Assembly (NCBI RefSeq): GCF_000482805.1
Contig: NZ_KI519503.1
Coordinates: 34,620 to 98,619 of the forward strand
From: Deinococcus murrayi DSM 11303
GTDB lineage: Bacteria > Deinococcota > Deinococci > Deinococcales > Deinococcaceae
Length of the DNA: 64,000 nt
Direction: 5' to 3'
Numbering within the stretch: position 1 is the stretch's first letter; every line of letters starts with the position of its first letter. A program made the translations under genes and the position numbers. The notes under the pieces are model-generated. The model was given only the letters and a program-made list of their open reading frames with translations. It did no database searches and was not told the DNA's origin. This document shows, one piece after another, positions 21,789 through 31,249 of the stretch.

Positions 21789-24257
21789 TTGCGCGTCTGC
21801 ATCGTTCTCGAACACCGCTTCATCCACACCCCCGACGGGGCCACCTACGACAACGGGCAGGCCACCTACGCCCACTTCCAGCGCTACCTGAGCGCCTTCG
21901 AGGAGGTGCAGGTCGTAGCCCGGTCGCAGCTCGTGGCGCGGCCCCGCCCCGGTGACCGCCGGGTCGACGGACCGGGCGTGCGGGTCGCGCACGTACCCTT
22001 TTACGAGGGACCGGGCGGGCTGCTGCGGCGGCTCGGCCCGGTGCTGCGGACGCTGGGGCGGGCGCTGGGGCCAGAAGACGCCGTGATTGTGCGGCTGGGC
22101 GGCGTGCTGGGGCACCTCGCGGCAGGCGTGCGAGCCGCGCAGGGACGGCCCTACGCCGCGGAGGTGGTCAATGACCCCTTCCTGGGCTTCGCGCCGGGAC
22201 CGGGGCCGCGCGGCCCCCTGCGCCCCCTCTTCCGAGCGCTGATGACGGCCCTCACCTGGGGGCAGGTGCGCGGGGCCGCCGCCGTGCAGTACGTGACGCG
22301 AGGGGCGCTGCAACGCCGCTATCCGCCGGGGAAGGGGGTCCCTGCCTTCGGCGTCTCCGATGTGCACCTGCCGCCGGAGGCGTTTGCGGACGCGCCCCGC
22401 CCCTTTCGGGGGCCAGCTCGCCACGCCGTGCTCGTCGGGGCGCTGGAGCAGCCGCACAAGGGGGTGGACGTGGCCCTCCGGGCGCTGGCTGCCGTGCGGA
22501 AGGCCGGGCTGGACGCGCACCTCACCGTGGTGGGCGAAGGACAGCTGCTGCCGGAGCTGGCGGCGCAGGCCCGCGCCCTGGGGGTGGCGGGCGCCTGCAC
22601 CTTTGCCGGGCAGCGCAGCACGCCCGCCGAGGTGCGGCGCGACCTCGCGGCGGCGGAGCTGTACCTGATGCCCTCGCGCACCGAGGGGCTGCCCCGCGCC
22701 CTGCTGGAGGGCATGGCGCAGGCGCTGCCCGCCATCGGGTCGGAGGTGGGCGGCATCCCCGAACTGCTGGCCCCCGGCGCGCTGGTGCCCCCCGGCGACC
22801 CGGCGGCATTGGCCCGCGTCTGGCACGCTCGTGCCACCGACCCCGCCTGGCTGAGCGCCCAGAGCGCCCGGAATCTCAGCGTGGCCCGGCAGTACGCGGA
22901 CGACGTGCTCGACCGCGAGCGGGGGCGCTTCCTGCAGGTGGTGCGGGCGCGGACCGGGCGGGTTGGGGCCGTATCCTGCCGGGTGTCCCGATTACCTCCC
23001 CTGCGGATGCTCTACACGACGACCACGCCCATCGCGGCGCTGGCTTTCTTTGCCCCGCAACTGCGCCACCTGCGCGAGCAGGGCCATGACGTGCACCTCG
23101 TCACGCCGCCCGAACCCGCCGAGCTGGTCGCGCGGGCGCGAGCGGTGGGGGGCGCGACCTTTCATCCCCTCCCGATGGCCCGCGAGATAGCGCCCCGGCG
23201 GGACTTGCGGGCGCTGGCGGGGATGCTGAGGATTATGGGGCGGGTACGGCCCCAGATTCTGAACTTCTCTACCCCCAAGGCCGGGCTGCTGGGTGGGCTG
23301 GCGGGCGTGCTGACGGGGGTCCCGCTGCGGGTGTACTTCATCCACGGGCTGCGCTCGGAAACGGCGGCGACGGGAGCGCTGGCGCGGCTGCGGCCCCTGC
23401 TGCGGCTCACCGAGCGCCTGACCTGCGCGTGTGCCCACGAGGTGCTGTGCGTGAGCGAATCCAACCGCGCCGAGGCAGTCGCGCTGGGGCTGGTGCCCGC
23501 GCACAAGATTCGGGTGCTGGGCGCGGGGAGTCCGGCGGGGCTGAATGTCGACCGTTACGCGCACCCGGACCCTGGCGGGGTCGCCGCGGCGCGGACCGAA
23601 CTCGGCCTCCCGGAGGGCACCCCGGTCGTGGGCTTTGTGGGCCGCCTCGCCCCGCAAAAGGGCGTCGAGGAACTGCTGCTCGCCTGGGAAGCCGTGGCGC
23701 GGGACCTGCCGGGGGCGCGGCTGCTGCTCGTCGGCACCCCCGACCCCGCCAATCCCCTCTCGGCGCGGGCGCTGGAGGCCTACCGCCGCGCTCCCGGCGT
23801 GGTGCAGGTGGACTTCGAAGCCGACATGAGCCGCCTCTACCCCCTGATGACCCTGCTCACCCTCCCCAGCCGCCACGAGGGGCTGGGCATGGTCGTGCTG
23901 GAGGCGGGGGCGGCGGGCGTTCCGGCGGTCCTGACCGACGCCCCCGGCGTGCGCGACGCGGGAGTACCGGACGTGACCTGCTTACAGGTCCCCACCGGGG
24001 ACGTCCCGGCCCTCGCGGGGGCGCTGCACGCCCTCCTCACCGACCCCGCCGAGGCTCAGCGGCTGGGCAAGGGAGCGCAGCGTTGGGTGCGCGAGCAGTT
24101 CGATGAGCGCCGGGTCTGGGCGCTGTGGGACGAGTTCTATGCGGAGGCCTGGGCGCGGCGTCAGGCGGCCCGCCGCTCCCGCCGTTTCCGCCTGGCGTGG
24201 CTCGCGGGCGGCAGCCTGCTGCTGCTCTTGCTGGGGGCAAAACGGGGACGCCGCTAA
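21789..24257 (+). CDS. Two GT4 glycosyltransferases fused in one chain, with C-terminal anchor
   Basis: 822 residues containing two complete GT-B transferases. The first (1-390) ends with MPSRTEGLPRALLEGMAQALPAIGSEVGGIPELL. The second starts at about 405 with LRMLYTTTTPIAALAFFAPQL and carries GFVGRLAPQKGVEELLLAW and LPSRHEGLGMVVLEAGAAGVP. A short C-terminal hydrophobic segment (LAWLAGGSLLLLLLG) may anchor it. An in-frame GTG at 22983 (residue 399) sits just where a separate second gene would begin, so this is a recent fusion, a read-through, or a one-base assembly error. Confidence 0.85.
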   Translation: MRVCIVLEHRFIHTPDGATYDNGQATYAHFQRYLSAFEEVQVVARSQLVARPRPGDRRVDGPGVRVAHVPFYEGPGGLLRRLGPVLRTLGRALGPEDAVIVRLGGVLGHLAAGVRAAQGRPYAAEVVNDPFLGFAPGPGPRGPLRPLFRALMTALTWGQVRGAAAVQYVTRGALQRRYPPGKGVPAFGVSDVHLPPEAFADAPRPFRGPARHAVLVGALEQPHKGVDVALRALAAVRKAGLDAHLTVVGEGQLLPELAAQARALGVAGACTFAGQRSTPAEVRRDLAAAELYLMPSRTEGLPRALLEGMAQALPAIGSEVGGIPELLAPGALVPPGDPAALARVWHARATDPAWLSAQSARNLSVARQYADDVLDRERGRFLQVVRARTGRVGAVSCRVSRLPPLRMLYTTTTPIAALAFFAPQLRHLREQGHDVHLVTPPEPAELVARARAVGGATFHPLPMAREIAPRRDLRALAGMLRIMGRVRPQILNFSTPKAGLLGGLAGVLTGVPLRVYFIHGLRSETAATGALARLRPLLRLTERLTCACAHEVLCVSESNRAEAVALGLVPAHKIRVLGAGSPAGLNVDRYAHPDPGGVAAARTELGLPEGTPVVGFVGRLAPQKGVEELLLAWEAVARDLPGARLLLVGTPDPANPLSARALEAYRRAPGVVQVDFEADMSRLYPLMTLLTLPSRHEGLGMVVLEAGAAGVPAVLTDAPGVRDAGVPDVTCLQVPTGDVPALAGALHALLTDPAEAQRLGKGAQRWVREQFDERRVWALWDEFYAEAWARRQAARRSRRFRLAWLAGGSLLLLLLGAKRGRR

Positions 24258-24312
24258 GGAACGGGCCGCTCCGCTGAGCACGCGCCCGCCTAGCGACGGA
24301 GAATGGTGAACG

Positions 24313-25914
24313 TCACGCTTCTTCCACCTCTGCCCCCCGCACCGCTTCTCCCGCGAGGCCGTACACCGGGTCGTAGGGGCCGGTCCACACCAACGCCCAG
24401 CCCCGCGCCTCGGCCTGTCCTCGTGACACGGCCCGCTGCGCCTCGGTGGGGGTCAGCCACGCGGCGTAGTTCAGGGCCTCGCCGGACATCCGGCCCGTCT
24501 CGCGGTAGGCCGCGATGAGCGAGCGGGCGCGGCCATCGTAGGGAATCAAGACGGGCAACGACGTGCCGGGGCGAGGCCGCAACTCGGCGGCGAAGGAGGC
24601 GTAATCGAGCGTCTCACGGTGTGTTCGCAGCCCGGCGGCCCAGCTGACCCCGCCGGAAAGGAGGGCGGCATCATAAGCCCGCTGCCCCTCCGGGCCGGGA
24701 AGAACCGGGGGGTCTCCCAGCCACTCGCGGGTCAGGTGCAGCTCGCGCCGCCAACCCTGGGGAATGGCCACGTCGCGCAGGCGGCAAAGCTTCAGCTCGC
24801 GCCGAGCCAGCGCCGCCGCCTCCACGACGTGCGGAAGGGGCGAGGCGACCTGCCAAACCGTGTCGAAGGACCCTGCCGCCGCCGGAGGCAGGATGGTGGC
24901 GACCACACGCACGGCCTCACCCCGCGCGCGGGATTGCATCAGCGCCGCCGCCCGCTCGGCCAGATGTGCCGGGCACAGGCTGGTCGAGAGCAGCACGCTG
25001 CCCGGCCACAGCCCCGCCAGCCGCGCCGCGCTCGCCCGCGAGGGCAGCAGCGCCAGGGTGTCCCCCGGCAGCCGGGCGAGGTCAGCGGCGAGGCGGGGCA
25101 GCGCCGTCTCGCACACGCTCAGCCGGGGAGCCGGGGAGGAAGCCCCCCGCGTGTCAGAAGACGAGAGCAGCTGGAAAGAGGCGGGCCAGCGCCGCTCGAC
25201 CCCCGGCAGCCCCACCACCGTCCACCCCAACAGCCGCGCCGCGTCCGCGAGCAGTTCCCCGACCGTCTCCAGCAGTTCGGCGGGGAGGGTATGCAGGCCA
25301 TCGAGGAGAAGCGGTCCCGCCAGCAGCCCAGCGAGGTCCGGCAGGTCCCAGCTCCAGGCTGCCCCCAAGGTCCGCACCACATCCTCCAACACCTCCACCC
25401 GCAGGGGACCGGGGTGCGCCGCGCCCAGCCGAGTGGCTGCCCCCGGCACCCCTACTCTGGAGGCCAGGGCCAGGGTCAGCGGGGTACCGGGCATGGCGCC
25501 CAGCACGTCCAGCCCGGCCCGCTGTCGCCGCTCCTCGTGGGCCTCGGCGGGCAGGACCCACAGGCCGGGCGGCAGCCCCACCGGGGCGGGCCGGGGTGCG
25601 CCCTCCGTCCCCAGCAGGGCGGAGGCCAGCACCCGCACGAACACTTCCCGCTCGCCGGGGGTCAGGGAGGGGAAGCGGAACGGGGCCAGAGCCTGCGCGG
25701 GGAGGGGCGTTCCCGGCGCTTGCGCGAGCACTCGTGCGGCGTCGGCATGGTCGAGCAAGCCGCCACCGCCCGCGAGGAGGGCGCGGGCCAGCTCAGGCTC
25801 GCCCAGCGCCGCCGCGAGCCGCGCCGCATCCACAGGGTCGCCCCCCGCCCGCGCGAGGAGTGTCCGCCCCCTTTCCACGAAGGGCGTGAGGTCCAGGGCA
25901 CCCGGCCTGGTCAC
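24313..25914 (-). CDS. Degenerate Cas3-like superfamily 2 helicase remnant
   Basis: 533-residue protein with no intact catalytic motif but a Cas3-like helicase layout. DGLHTLPAELL at 205-215 sits where DEIH-type Walker B belongs. VVGLPG at 233-238 replaces SATLP. DTLALLPSRASAARLA (285-300), VLLSTSLCPAHLAERAAAL (307-325), VRVVATILPPAAAGSFDTVW (335-354) and LPHVVEAAALARREL (360-374) match motifs IV to VI. A Cas3-type tail, LPVLIPYDGRARSLIAAYRETG (453-474), follows. No Walker A is seen. It overlaps the tyrosine kinase stop by GTGA, so the two are co-translated. ATPase activity is improbable; a structural or regulatory role is possible. Confidence 0.65.
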   Translation of the reverse strand: MTRPGALDLTPFVERGRTLLARAGGDPVDAARLAAALGEPELARALLAGGGGLLDHADAARVLAQAPGTPLPAQALAPFRFPSLTPGEREVFVRVLASALLGTEGAPRPAPVGLPPGLWVLPAEAHEERRQRAGLDVLGAMPGTPLTLALASRVGVPGAATRLGAAHPGPLRVEVLEDVVRTLGAAWSWDLPDLAGLLAGPLLLDGLHTLPAELLETVGELLADAARLLGWTVVGLPGVERRWPASFQLLSSSDTRGASSPAPRLSVCETALPRLAADLARLPGDTLALLPSRASAARLAGLWPGSVLLSTSLCPAHLAERAAALMQSRARGEAVRVVATILPPAAAGSFDTVWQVASPLPHVVEAAALARRELKLCRLRDVAIPQGWRRELHLTREWLGDPPVLPGPEGQRAYDAALLSGGVSWAAGLRTHRETLDYASFAAELRPRPGTSLPVLIPYDGRARSLIAAYRETGRMSGEALNYAAWLTPTEAQRAVSRGQAEARGWALVWTGPYDPVYGLAGEAVRGAEVEEA

Positions 25915-27470
25915 CGCGTTACCTCGGCGGGTGCGCGGCCCGGCGCGGCGTAGGCGTAGTCACTGCCCGTCACCGCGTCGCGGAAGCGGTTAAGCACAAA
26001 GCCCAGCAGCGGCACCCCCAGCCGCCCCGCGTCCTCCACCAGGCGCTCCAGCGGGGCGCGGGGGGCCGCAGCGTCCGTCACCAGAATCAGGCCGTCGAGC
26101 CGCCGGGCCAGGGCCAGCGTGTCGGCGATTTTCAGAGCGGGTGGGGTATCCACCAGCGCGAGGTCGTAACTCGGCAGCAGGCGGTGAATCTCCCGGTCGA
26201 AGTCGGCGGGGTCCAGGGTGCTGGCCCGCGACGAGAGCAACCCAATGCCGGGAGCGACCTCTGGCCAAAAGCGGTAGCTGCCGGACCGCTCCTGTGCGGC
26301 CAGGGGGGCATCGGCGCTCAGCCAGTAGCTCTCCTGGGTGCGGCGAAACACGTCCGCATCCACCACGAGCACCCGCAAGCCGTGCTCGGCGAGACTCAGG
26401 GCTAGCGCCGCCGTCACCGTGCTCTTGCCATCGGCGACCCCGGCGCTCGACACCACCAGCGCCGACTCCTGCGCCCCAGCCCCCAGCCCGGAAAGCAGCC
26501 CCACCCGCACGAACTCAATCTGCTCGCGAAAGGCCCCCTGCCGCGCCCAGCCCAGGCCGCCCCCCCTGCCGCGCCGCGCTGCAAAGGGAGGCAGGGTCCC
26601 CAGCACGGGCAGCCCCAGCGCCCGCAGGTCTTCGGGACCGCGCACCCGTGGGCGCAGGCTGTCGAGCAGCGAGAGCAGCAGCATTCCGAAGACCAGCGTT
26701 GCTCCGAAGACGAGCAGCGCGTCCCGCAGGGGCCGGGGGGCGACCGGGTTTTGCGGCGGCACCGCCTCCGCGAGCGCCGAGAGGGTGCCGCTGACCGTCT
26801 GCTCCAGCACCTCGACCTGTTGCAGCCGCTGCACGACGTCGGCACGCAGCCGCTCCAGGGTCCGCTCGTCGAGGGCCGAGGCCGCCTGGCTCAGACGGGC
26901 CGTGAGGTCGTCGCGTTCGGTGACCAGGTTCTGCCGCGCCCGCACGACGCTGCCCAGCGCCCGCTCGCGGTCCCACTCCAGCAGCGCCCCGGCAAAAGCG
27001 TTCGCCCCCGCCTGAGCCAGCGCGGGGGTGGGTGCCCGCACCGCGATTTCATACACTCCTACGAACTCCTGATTGACTTCGGGGGTCAGCCGCACGGACC
27101 GCCCCTCCCCCGTTGCGGCCTCCGCCCGCAGCGCGGCAAAAAGTTCGCTGCGGGCCGCCGAGGGCGGGGTGCGTTCGCGCAGGTCCCGCAGCGCCTGCCC
27201 CCACACCGCTGGAGAGCGCAGCGCCCGCTCAACCACCGCCGGGGGCAGGGGCGGAGCCGTCACCAGCGTCTGGACAATCACCGAGTTGCCGCTCCCGGTA
27301 GGGAGGGCGGCCAGGCTCGCGGTCGCCTCGTAGACGGCGGGGCGACTGCCAGAGAGCAGGTAGGTCAAGCCAGCGAGCAGCAGGGCCGTGGCGAGCAGGG
27401 GGAGGGCCGCGCGGCGCAGCACCCGCAGCAGGGCAGTTAGGTCGAGGTCCTTGGGCTGGTCAGTCGGCAT
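25911..27470 (-). CDS. Polysaccharide co-polymerase / bacterial tyrosine kinase (Wzz-Wzc type)
   Basis: 519-residue protein. A Wzz domain with two membrane helices (about 22-40 and 255-275) flanks a periplasmic coiled-coil region. The cytoplasmic BY-kinase follows: Walker A VADGKST near 348, Walker A' VLVVDAD, and Walker B LALVDTPP. Only two tyrosines (SDYAYAAP) remain in the C-terminal cluster. It sets polymer chain length together with the Wzy-like protein. The ATG at 27470 has the site AAGGACT; the start eight codons upstream does not. Confidence 0.9.
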   Translation of the reverse strand: MPTDQPKDLDLTALLRVLRRAALPLLATALLLAGLTYLLSGSRPAVYEATASLAALPTGSGNSVIVQTLVTAPPLPPAVVERALRSPAVWGQALRDLRERTPPSAARSELFAALRAEAATGEGRSVRLTPEVNQEFVGVYEIAVRAPTPALAQAGANAFAGALLEWDRERALGSVVRARQNLVTERDDLTARLSQAASALDERTLERLRADVVQRLQQVEVLEQTVSGTLSALAEAVPPQNPVAPRPLRDALLVFGATLVFGMLLLSLLDSLRPRVRGPEDLRALGLPVLGTLPPFAARRGRGGGLGWARQGAFREQIEFVRVGLLSGLGAGAQESALVVSSAGVADGKSTVTAALALSLAEHGLRVLVVDADVFRRTQESYWLSADAPLAAQERSGSYRFWPEVAPGIGLLSSRASTLDPADFDREIHRLLPSYDLALVDTPPALKIADTLALARRLDGLILVTDAAAPRAPLERLVEDAGRLGVPLLGFVLNRFRDAVTGSDYAYAAPGRAPAEVTR

Positions 27471-28102
27471 GGGAGTCCTTGGGGCAGCCCTCAAGGGCGA
27501 GAGGGAGGGTCAGCCCCGCCATGCTACCCCGGCCCTGGCCTCCGCCTGAGCGCAGATGAGGCAAGGACCGCCTGGTCCCCGCAAAAGGGGGGCTAAGAGG
27601 CCCCCGCCACTAGCGATACCTTTGGTCCGTTTTGGCCCTTAGGAGGAGTGACCCAAATCACAAATGGGCGATTTTGTACCTGCGTCCAACTAGCGATACC
27701 TTTGGTCCCTTTGGAGCACCAAACGGAATCTTTTCGCTGTGGGACGACTTTTTCGCACTAGCGATACCTTTGGTCCGTTGGGCCAAAAACTAGCGATACC
27801 TTTGGTCCGTTCTGTTTTGGACCCATAGCGATACCTTTGGTCCGTTTCGCCTTCTTTTCCGCTCCAGGAGGAAAAAAAACGAAAAATGAGAGCGGGGGGC
27901 GTCTAAATCCCCCCTCCGGACTCGGAATAGCGATACCTTTGGTCCGTTGAGGGCCAAAATTAGCGATACCTTTGGTCCGTTGAGGGCCAAAATAGCGATA
28001 CCTTTGGTCCGTTTTTGCCGAAAAATGCCGTCCAGGACGCGAAGCGGGGGCCGCCTTGTTGTTGTTCTTTTATATCTTTTAAACAGAAAGGAACAACACT
28101 AC
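27471..28102 (+). other. Replication origin region with iterons and AT-rich segment
   Basis: No gene occurs in these 632 bp. They hold the kinase promoter side, a small GC hairpin (27588-27605), eight direct iterons and, just before repA, an AT-rich stretch (about 28056-28100) suited to strand opening and to the repA promoter. This is the arrangement of iteron-controlled plasmid origins. Confidence 0.85.
27611..28014 (+). repeat. Eight RepA-binding iterons
   Basis: Eight same-direction copies of TAGCGATACCTTTGGTCCGT begin at 27611, 27691, 27759, 27791, 27826, 27928, 27961 and 27993. The second has CCCT in place of CCGT; the other seven are identical over these 20 bases. Centre spacings are 80, 68, 32, 35, 102, 33 and 32 bp. 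Apart from the first, these are close to multiples of about 33 bp, roughly three helical turns, so bound RepA would sit on one face of the DNA. Confidence 0.95.
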
Positions 28103-29521
28103 ATGCGTCCAGCGAAAAAACCCAACCAGGTCACCCTGCTCGACGAGCGCAACATCGCCCGCCTGGGGATTGTCAGCATCCAGACTCGCCTGAGTTCCGA
28201 GACCCGCTGGACCAGCGAGTTCCAGATTGCTGACCGCCGCTTCCGGGTGGAAGGCCGTTCCGCCGACGGTCGCCCGCGTGGCGGCGATACCAATGTCATC
28301 CTGGGCATTGAGACCCTCTTTGCCCAAAAGGGCATGCCCGAAGACAACTGGCTGCACACCTCCGCCTACGAGCTGCGGGAAGCCAGCTTCCTCGCCAACA
28401 ACGGCAAGAACTACCACCGCCTGCGCGAGTCGCTGCTGCGGCTGTGGTCGACGGGCTTCATCGTCAGCGAAGGCTGGGTGGCCGAGACGGGCCGCACGAC
28501 CTGGGCCAATCAGACCCTGCGCCTCATCGACCGCATCACCTACTGGGACCAAAGCGAGGGCGCTGACCCCGATGCTGACCGCGCTCGGCAACTTGTGCCT
28601 GACGCGACCCTCAGCATCAAGCTGGGCGACCAACTCGCCGCCAGCATCCGCGCGGGCTATACCCAGGCCCTCGACGGGCGGCTGCTGCACCAGATTGAGC
28701 AGCCGCCCGCGCGGGCCTTGTATCGCCTCCTCGAAGCTCATCGGTACCGGGAGACGGGGGTAAGGGCCGACAGCATCACGGCGGGGCTGAACGATTGGCG
28801 GGCCGCTTGCGGCATCAGCGAGGGCAAGCCATCGCGGGTGATTCGCACCCTGGAAGAGGCCCACCAGGAACTCATTGCCCAGGGATATCTGGAGAGCGTG
28901 GAGACTGGGGGCGGCAGGGGTGCGGCGCACATCACCTACCGCTTCCGCACCGAGGACACGCCTGACCCGGCTTTGGTCCAGGCGCTGCGCGAGGCGGGCG
29001 TGTCGGCCCCCCGCGCCAACGTCCTGGCCAAGCAGTACCCCGACCGGGTGGAAGAAGCCATCGCTTTCTTGCGGCAGCGGCGTTCTGCCAGCCCCACCCC
29101 CATTCGCAATCCGGGTGGCCTGATTGCGGACTTTTTGGAGCATCCAGAGAAATACACCCTGCCCGTCGACGCGGTGCCCGCCCCCCACGCCGACCTGGAA
29201 GAGACCCGCGCCCGGCAAGAAAGGCAACAGGAGGCCCAAGAACAGGCCGCGCAGCGGCAGTTCGAGGAGGAGCAGCAGGTGCTGCTCGCTCTGCCTCCTA
29301 GGGGCCAATGGGAGGCCGCAGAGGCCACATTGCGGACCCTGCTGCGCCGCCGTTTGCGTGAGGGGGAGTGGAATGCCCTGGAAGCGGCCTGCTCGTCCGG
29401 GGCCTTGTCGGCGACCCGCCTGGTGCGGGAGGCGAGCACCCACGCGGCGCGGGGCGACCTGCCCGGCTTCGTGCGGGAGCTGCGCGGACGGCTGGGCGAG
29501 GCACCGGGAGAGGGCGCGTGA
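28103..29521 (+). CDS. repA: Plasmid replication initiator RepA
   Basis: 472-residue initiator directly downstream of the iterons. The first half contains winged-helix-like segments ([22 protein letters not shown] and the region around 190-260, [19 protein letters not shown]). The C-terminal third is charged and helical. The ATG at 28103 follows AAAGGA; upstream in-frame starts would translate iterons and are rejected. It is expected to bind the iterons, open the AT-rich region and recruit DnaB, with copy control by iteron handcuffing. parA and parB follow. Confidence 0.88.
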   Translation: MRPAKKPNQVTLLDERNIARLGIVSIQTRLSSETRWTSEFQIADRRFRVEGRSADGRPRGGDTNVILGIETLFAQKGMPEDNWLHTSAYELREASFLANNGKNYHRLRESLLRLWSTGFIVSEGWVAETGRTTWANQTLRLIDRITYWDQSEGADPDADRARQLVPDATLSIKLGDQLAASIRAGYTQALDGRLLHQIEQPPARALYRLLEAHRYRETGVRADSITAGLNDWRAACGISEGKPSRVIRTLEEAHQELIAQGYLESVETGGGRGAAHITYRFRTEDTPDPALVQALREAGVSAPRANVLAKQYPDRVEEAIAFLRQRRSASPTPIRNPGGLIADFLEHPEKYTLPVDAVPAPHADLEETRARQERQQEAQEQAAQRQFEEEQQVLLALPPRGQWEAAEATLRTLLRRRLREGEWNALEAACSSGALSATRLVREASTHAARGDLPGFVRELRGRLGEAPGEGA

Positions 29522-29542
29522 TACGCCGCGCTTCCGGCGGGG

Positions 29543-29548
29543 TAGGCT
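29543..29548 (+). promoter_or_regulatory. Leaderless -10 box of parA
   Basis: TAGGCT ends 7 nt before the parA ATG; no ribosome binding site is visible. Confidence 0.5.
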
Positions 29549-29555
29549 GAGCGCG

Positions 29556-30347
29556 ATGCGGACGCTGACCTTCTTCAACCACGCGGGCGGCGTGATGAAA
29601 ACCAGCCTCACGCGCGACGTGGGCCACAGCCTGGCCCGGTCGGGGCTGCGGGTGCTGCTTGTGGACCTCGACCCGCAAGCCAATCTCACCGACTGGCTGG
29701 GCGTGACGGGCGTGGGGCCAGAGCAAACGGTCTTTGCCACCGCCACGCGGGGCGAGGCTCTCCCCTCCCCCGTGTGGGTACACGACCTCGCCCTCATTCC
29801 CAGCGACGTGTCGCTTGCGCTCGCCGAAGGGCAGATGATGGGGGTGGTGGGGGCACACCTGCACCTGCGCCAGGCGTTGCAAGGGGTCGCTGACGCCTTC
29901 GACGTGGCCTTGATTGACAGCCCTCCCAGCTTGGGCCAGCTCTCGATTCTGGGGGCACTCGCCGCCGACCACCTGATTGTTCCAGTGCCCACCCGCCAAA
30001 AGGGGATGAATGCCCTCGCGGGCCTCTCCGAGGCGATGGCGACCTACCGCAAGCTGCGCCCAGACCTGACGGTGGCCCTCTACGTCCCCACCCTGTACGA
30101 CGCGCGGCGCTCGCACGACCGCGAGGCGCTCGCCGCCCTCCAAGGGATGCTGCGGCCCCTCGCCAGCCCCATCCCCGACCGGGGAGCGGTGTGGAACGAC
30201 AGCGCGAGCGCAGGACAGCCCGTAGGCGTGTACGCGCCCGGTTCGCCCGTGCACCGCGATGTAGAGCGGGTGACCGCCGAAATCGCCGGGGCGGTGGGGC
30301 TTCCCTATGCCGCCTCCGCCCTTTCAGAGCGCCGGGGGAACGCGTGA
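29556..30347 (+). CDS. parA: Chromosome/plasmid partition ATPase ParA
   Basis: 263-residue ParA. The nucleotide site is atypical: [11 protein letters not shown] at 8-18 replaces the usual KGGVGKTT, so the signature lysine is alanine and the second loop glycine is methionine. Walker A' ([17 protein letters not shown] at about 33-49) and Walker B ([12 protein letters not shown]) are normal. The ATG at 29556 follows a TANNNT box. It overlaps parB by a GTGA junction. It would move ParB-parS complexes over the nucleoid. Confidence 0.93.
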   Translation: MRTLTFFNHAGGVMKTSLTRDVGHSLARSGLRVLLVDLDPQANLTDWLGVTGVGPEQTVFATATRGEALPSPVWVHDLALIPSDVSLALAEGQMMGVVGAHLHLRQALQGVADAFDVALIDSPPSLGQLSILGALAADHLIVPVPTRQKGMNALAGLSEAMATYRKLRPDLTVALYVPTLYDARRSHDREALAALQGMLRPLASPIPDRGAVWNDSASAGQPVGVYAPGSPVHRDVERVTAEIAGAVGLPYAASALSERRGNA

Positions 30348-31222
30348 CCCGCCGACCCCGTCCGGCCATCGGCGCTCGCCTCAGCGGGTTGGTGGAAGGG
30401 GTGGGGGCCTTGGGCCAGCCCGCGACGACCACCCTGCCGCTGGAGGCCCTCCAGCCGGGCCAGTTCCAGCCGCGGGTACAGTTCGCCCCGGAGGGCTTAG
30501 AGGCCCTCGCCGCCAGCATCCGCGAGCAGGGCGTCTTGCAGCCGCTGCTCGTGCGGCCCCGGCCCGGCGGCGCCTACGAGATTGTGGCGGGCGAGCGGCG
30601 TTGGCGGGCGGCCCAGCTCGCGGGATTGGCCGAGGTACCCGTCTTGCTGCGCGACCTCGGCGACGAGGAAGCGAGGCTCGCGGCGGCGGTCGAAAACCTC
30701 CAGCGCGAGAACCTCAATCCGCTGGAGGAGGTCCGTGCCCGCCTGAGCGTCGCCGCGGCGGTCTTGGGCTTGCCCCCCGCCGAGGCGGTGCCCCGCCTGT
30801 TCGCCCTTGACCGCCGCCCGGACGCTGACCCGCAGGCCGTCGAACGTCTGGACACGGTCTTCAGGGCGCTGGGCCGCGAGAGCTGGCGCTCCTTCGTGAA
30901 AAATCGCGCCGCCCTCCTGTCACTCCCAGAGGACGTACAAGCGGCGGTGGAAGGGGGGCTGGACTACCGCAAGGCGCTCGTCATCGGGCGGGTGGAGGAC
31001 GCGGCCCGCCGCGCCGAGCTGCTGCGGGCCGCCGCGGACGGCGCGACCGTGCAGGCCCTGCGCGAGCAGGTCTCTCCGCCCGCCGACACTGCTGCCGACC
31101 CGGTGCGGACGGTGGCTCGCCGCCTCACTGACCGCCGCGCCCTCGCCGCCCTTGACCCTGCTCGCCGCCGCAAGCTGGAGCGCTTGCTGGCGCAGGTGCA
31201 AGCCCTGCTGGACGGCGAATAA
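30344..31222 (+). CDS. parB: Centromere-binding protein ParB
   Basis: 292-residue ParB. The N-terminal CTPase region shows [30 protein letters not shown] and [18 protein letters not shown], and the [13 protein letters not shown] motif follows. A helix-turn-helix DNA-binding middle region comes next, then a C-terminal dimerisation segment rich in arginine and leucine. The start is GTG overlapping the parA stop. One base after its stop codon lies a perfect 26-bp palindrome suited to be its binding site. Confidence 0.93.
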   Translation: MTRRPRPAIGARLSGLVEGVGALGQPATTTLPLEALQPGQFQPRVQFAPEGLEALAASIREQGVLQPLLVRPRPGGAYEIVAGERRWRAAQLAGLAEVPVLLRDLGDEEARLAAAVENLQRENLNPLEEVRARLSVAAAVLGLPPAEAVPRLFALDRRPDADPQAVERLDTVFRALGRESWRSFVKNRAALLSLPEDVQAAVEGGLDYRKALVIGRVEDAARRAELLRAAADGATVQALREQVSPPADTAADPVRTVARRLTDRRALAALDPARRRKLERLLAQVQALLDGE

Positions 31223-31223
31223 C

Positions 31224-31249
31224 CCCTGCTCGTCACGTGACGAGCAGGG
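31224..31249. promoter_or_regulatory. Candidate parS centromere site 1
   Basis: A perfect 26-bp palindrome with core TGCTCGTCACGTGACGAGCA and extra CCC/GGG arms starts 2 nt after the parB stop and contains the stop codon of the convergent MBL gene. The CACGTG-centred form resembles parS of secondary replicons such as Burkholderia chromosome 3. A terminator role is less likely because there is no loop and no T-tract. Confidence 0.65.

Noticed and set aside
27790..27990. Short minus-strand reading frame across the iterons
   Set aside because: It merely translates the iteron repeats (repeated ALNGPKVSL-like peptide) and has no protein features.
27947..28102. Longer RepA N-terminus beginning upstream in the iterons
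   Set aside because: It would translate iterons. The ATG at 28103 has the AAAGGA site and begins the conserved protein.
31224..31249. Rho-independent terminator between parB and the MBL gene
   Set aside because: The palindrome has no loop and no T-run, and an identical core recurs 8 kb away, so a protein-binding site is the better explanation, although a terminator role is not excluded.
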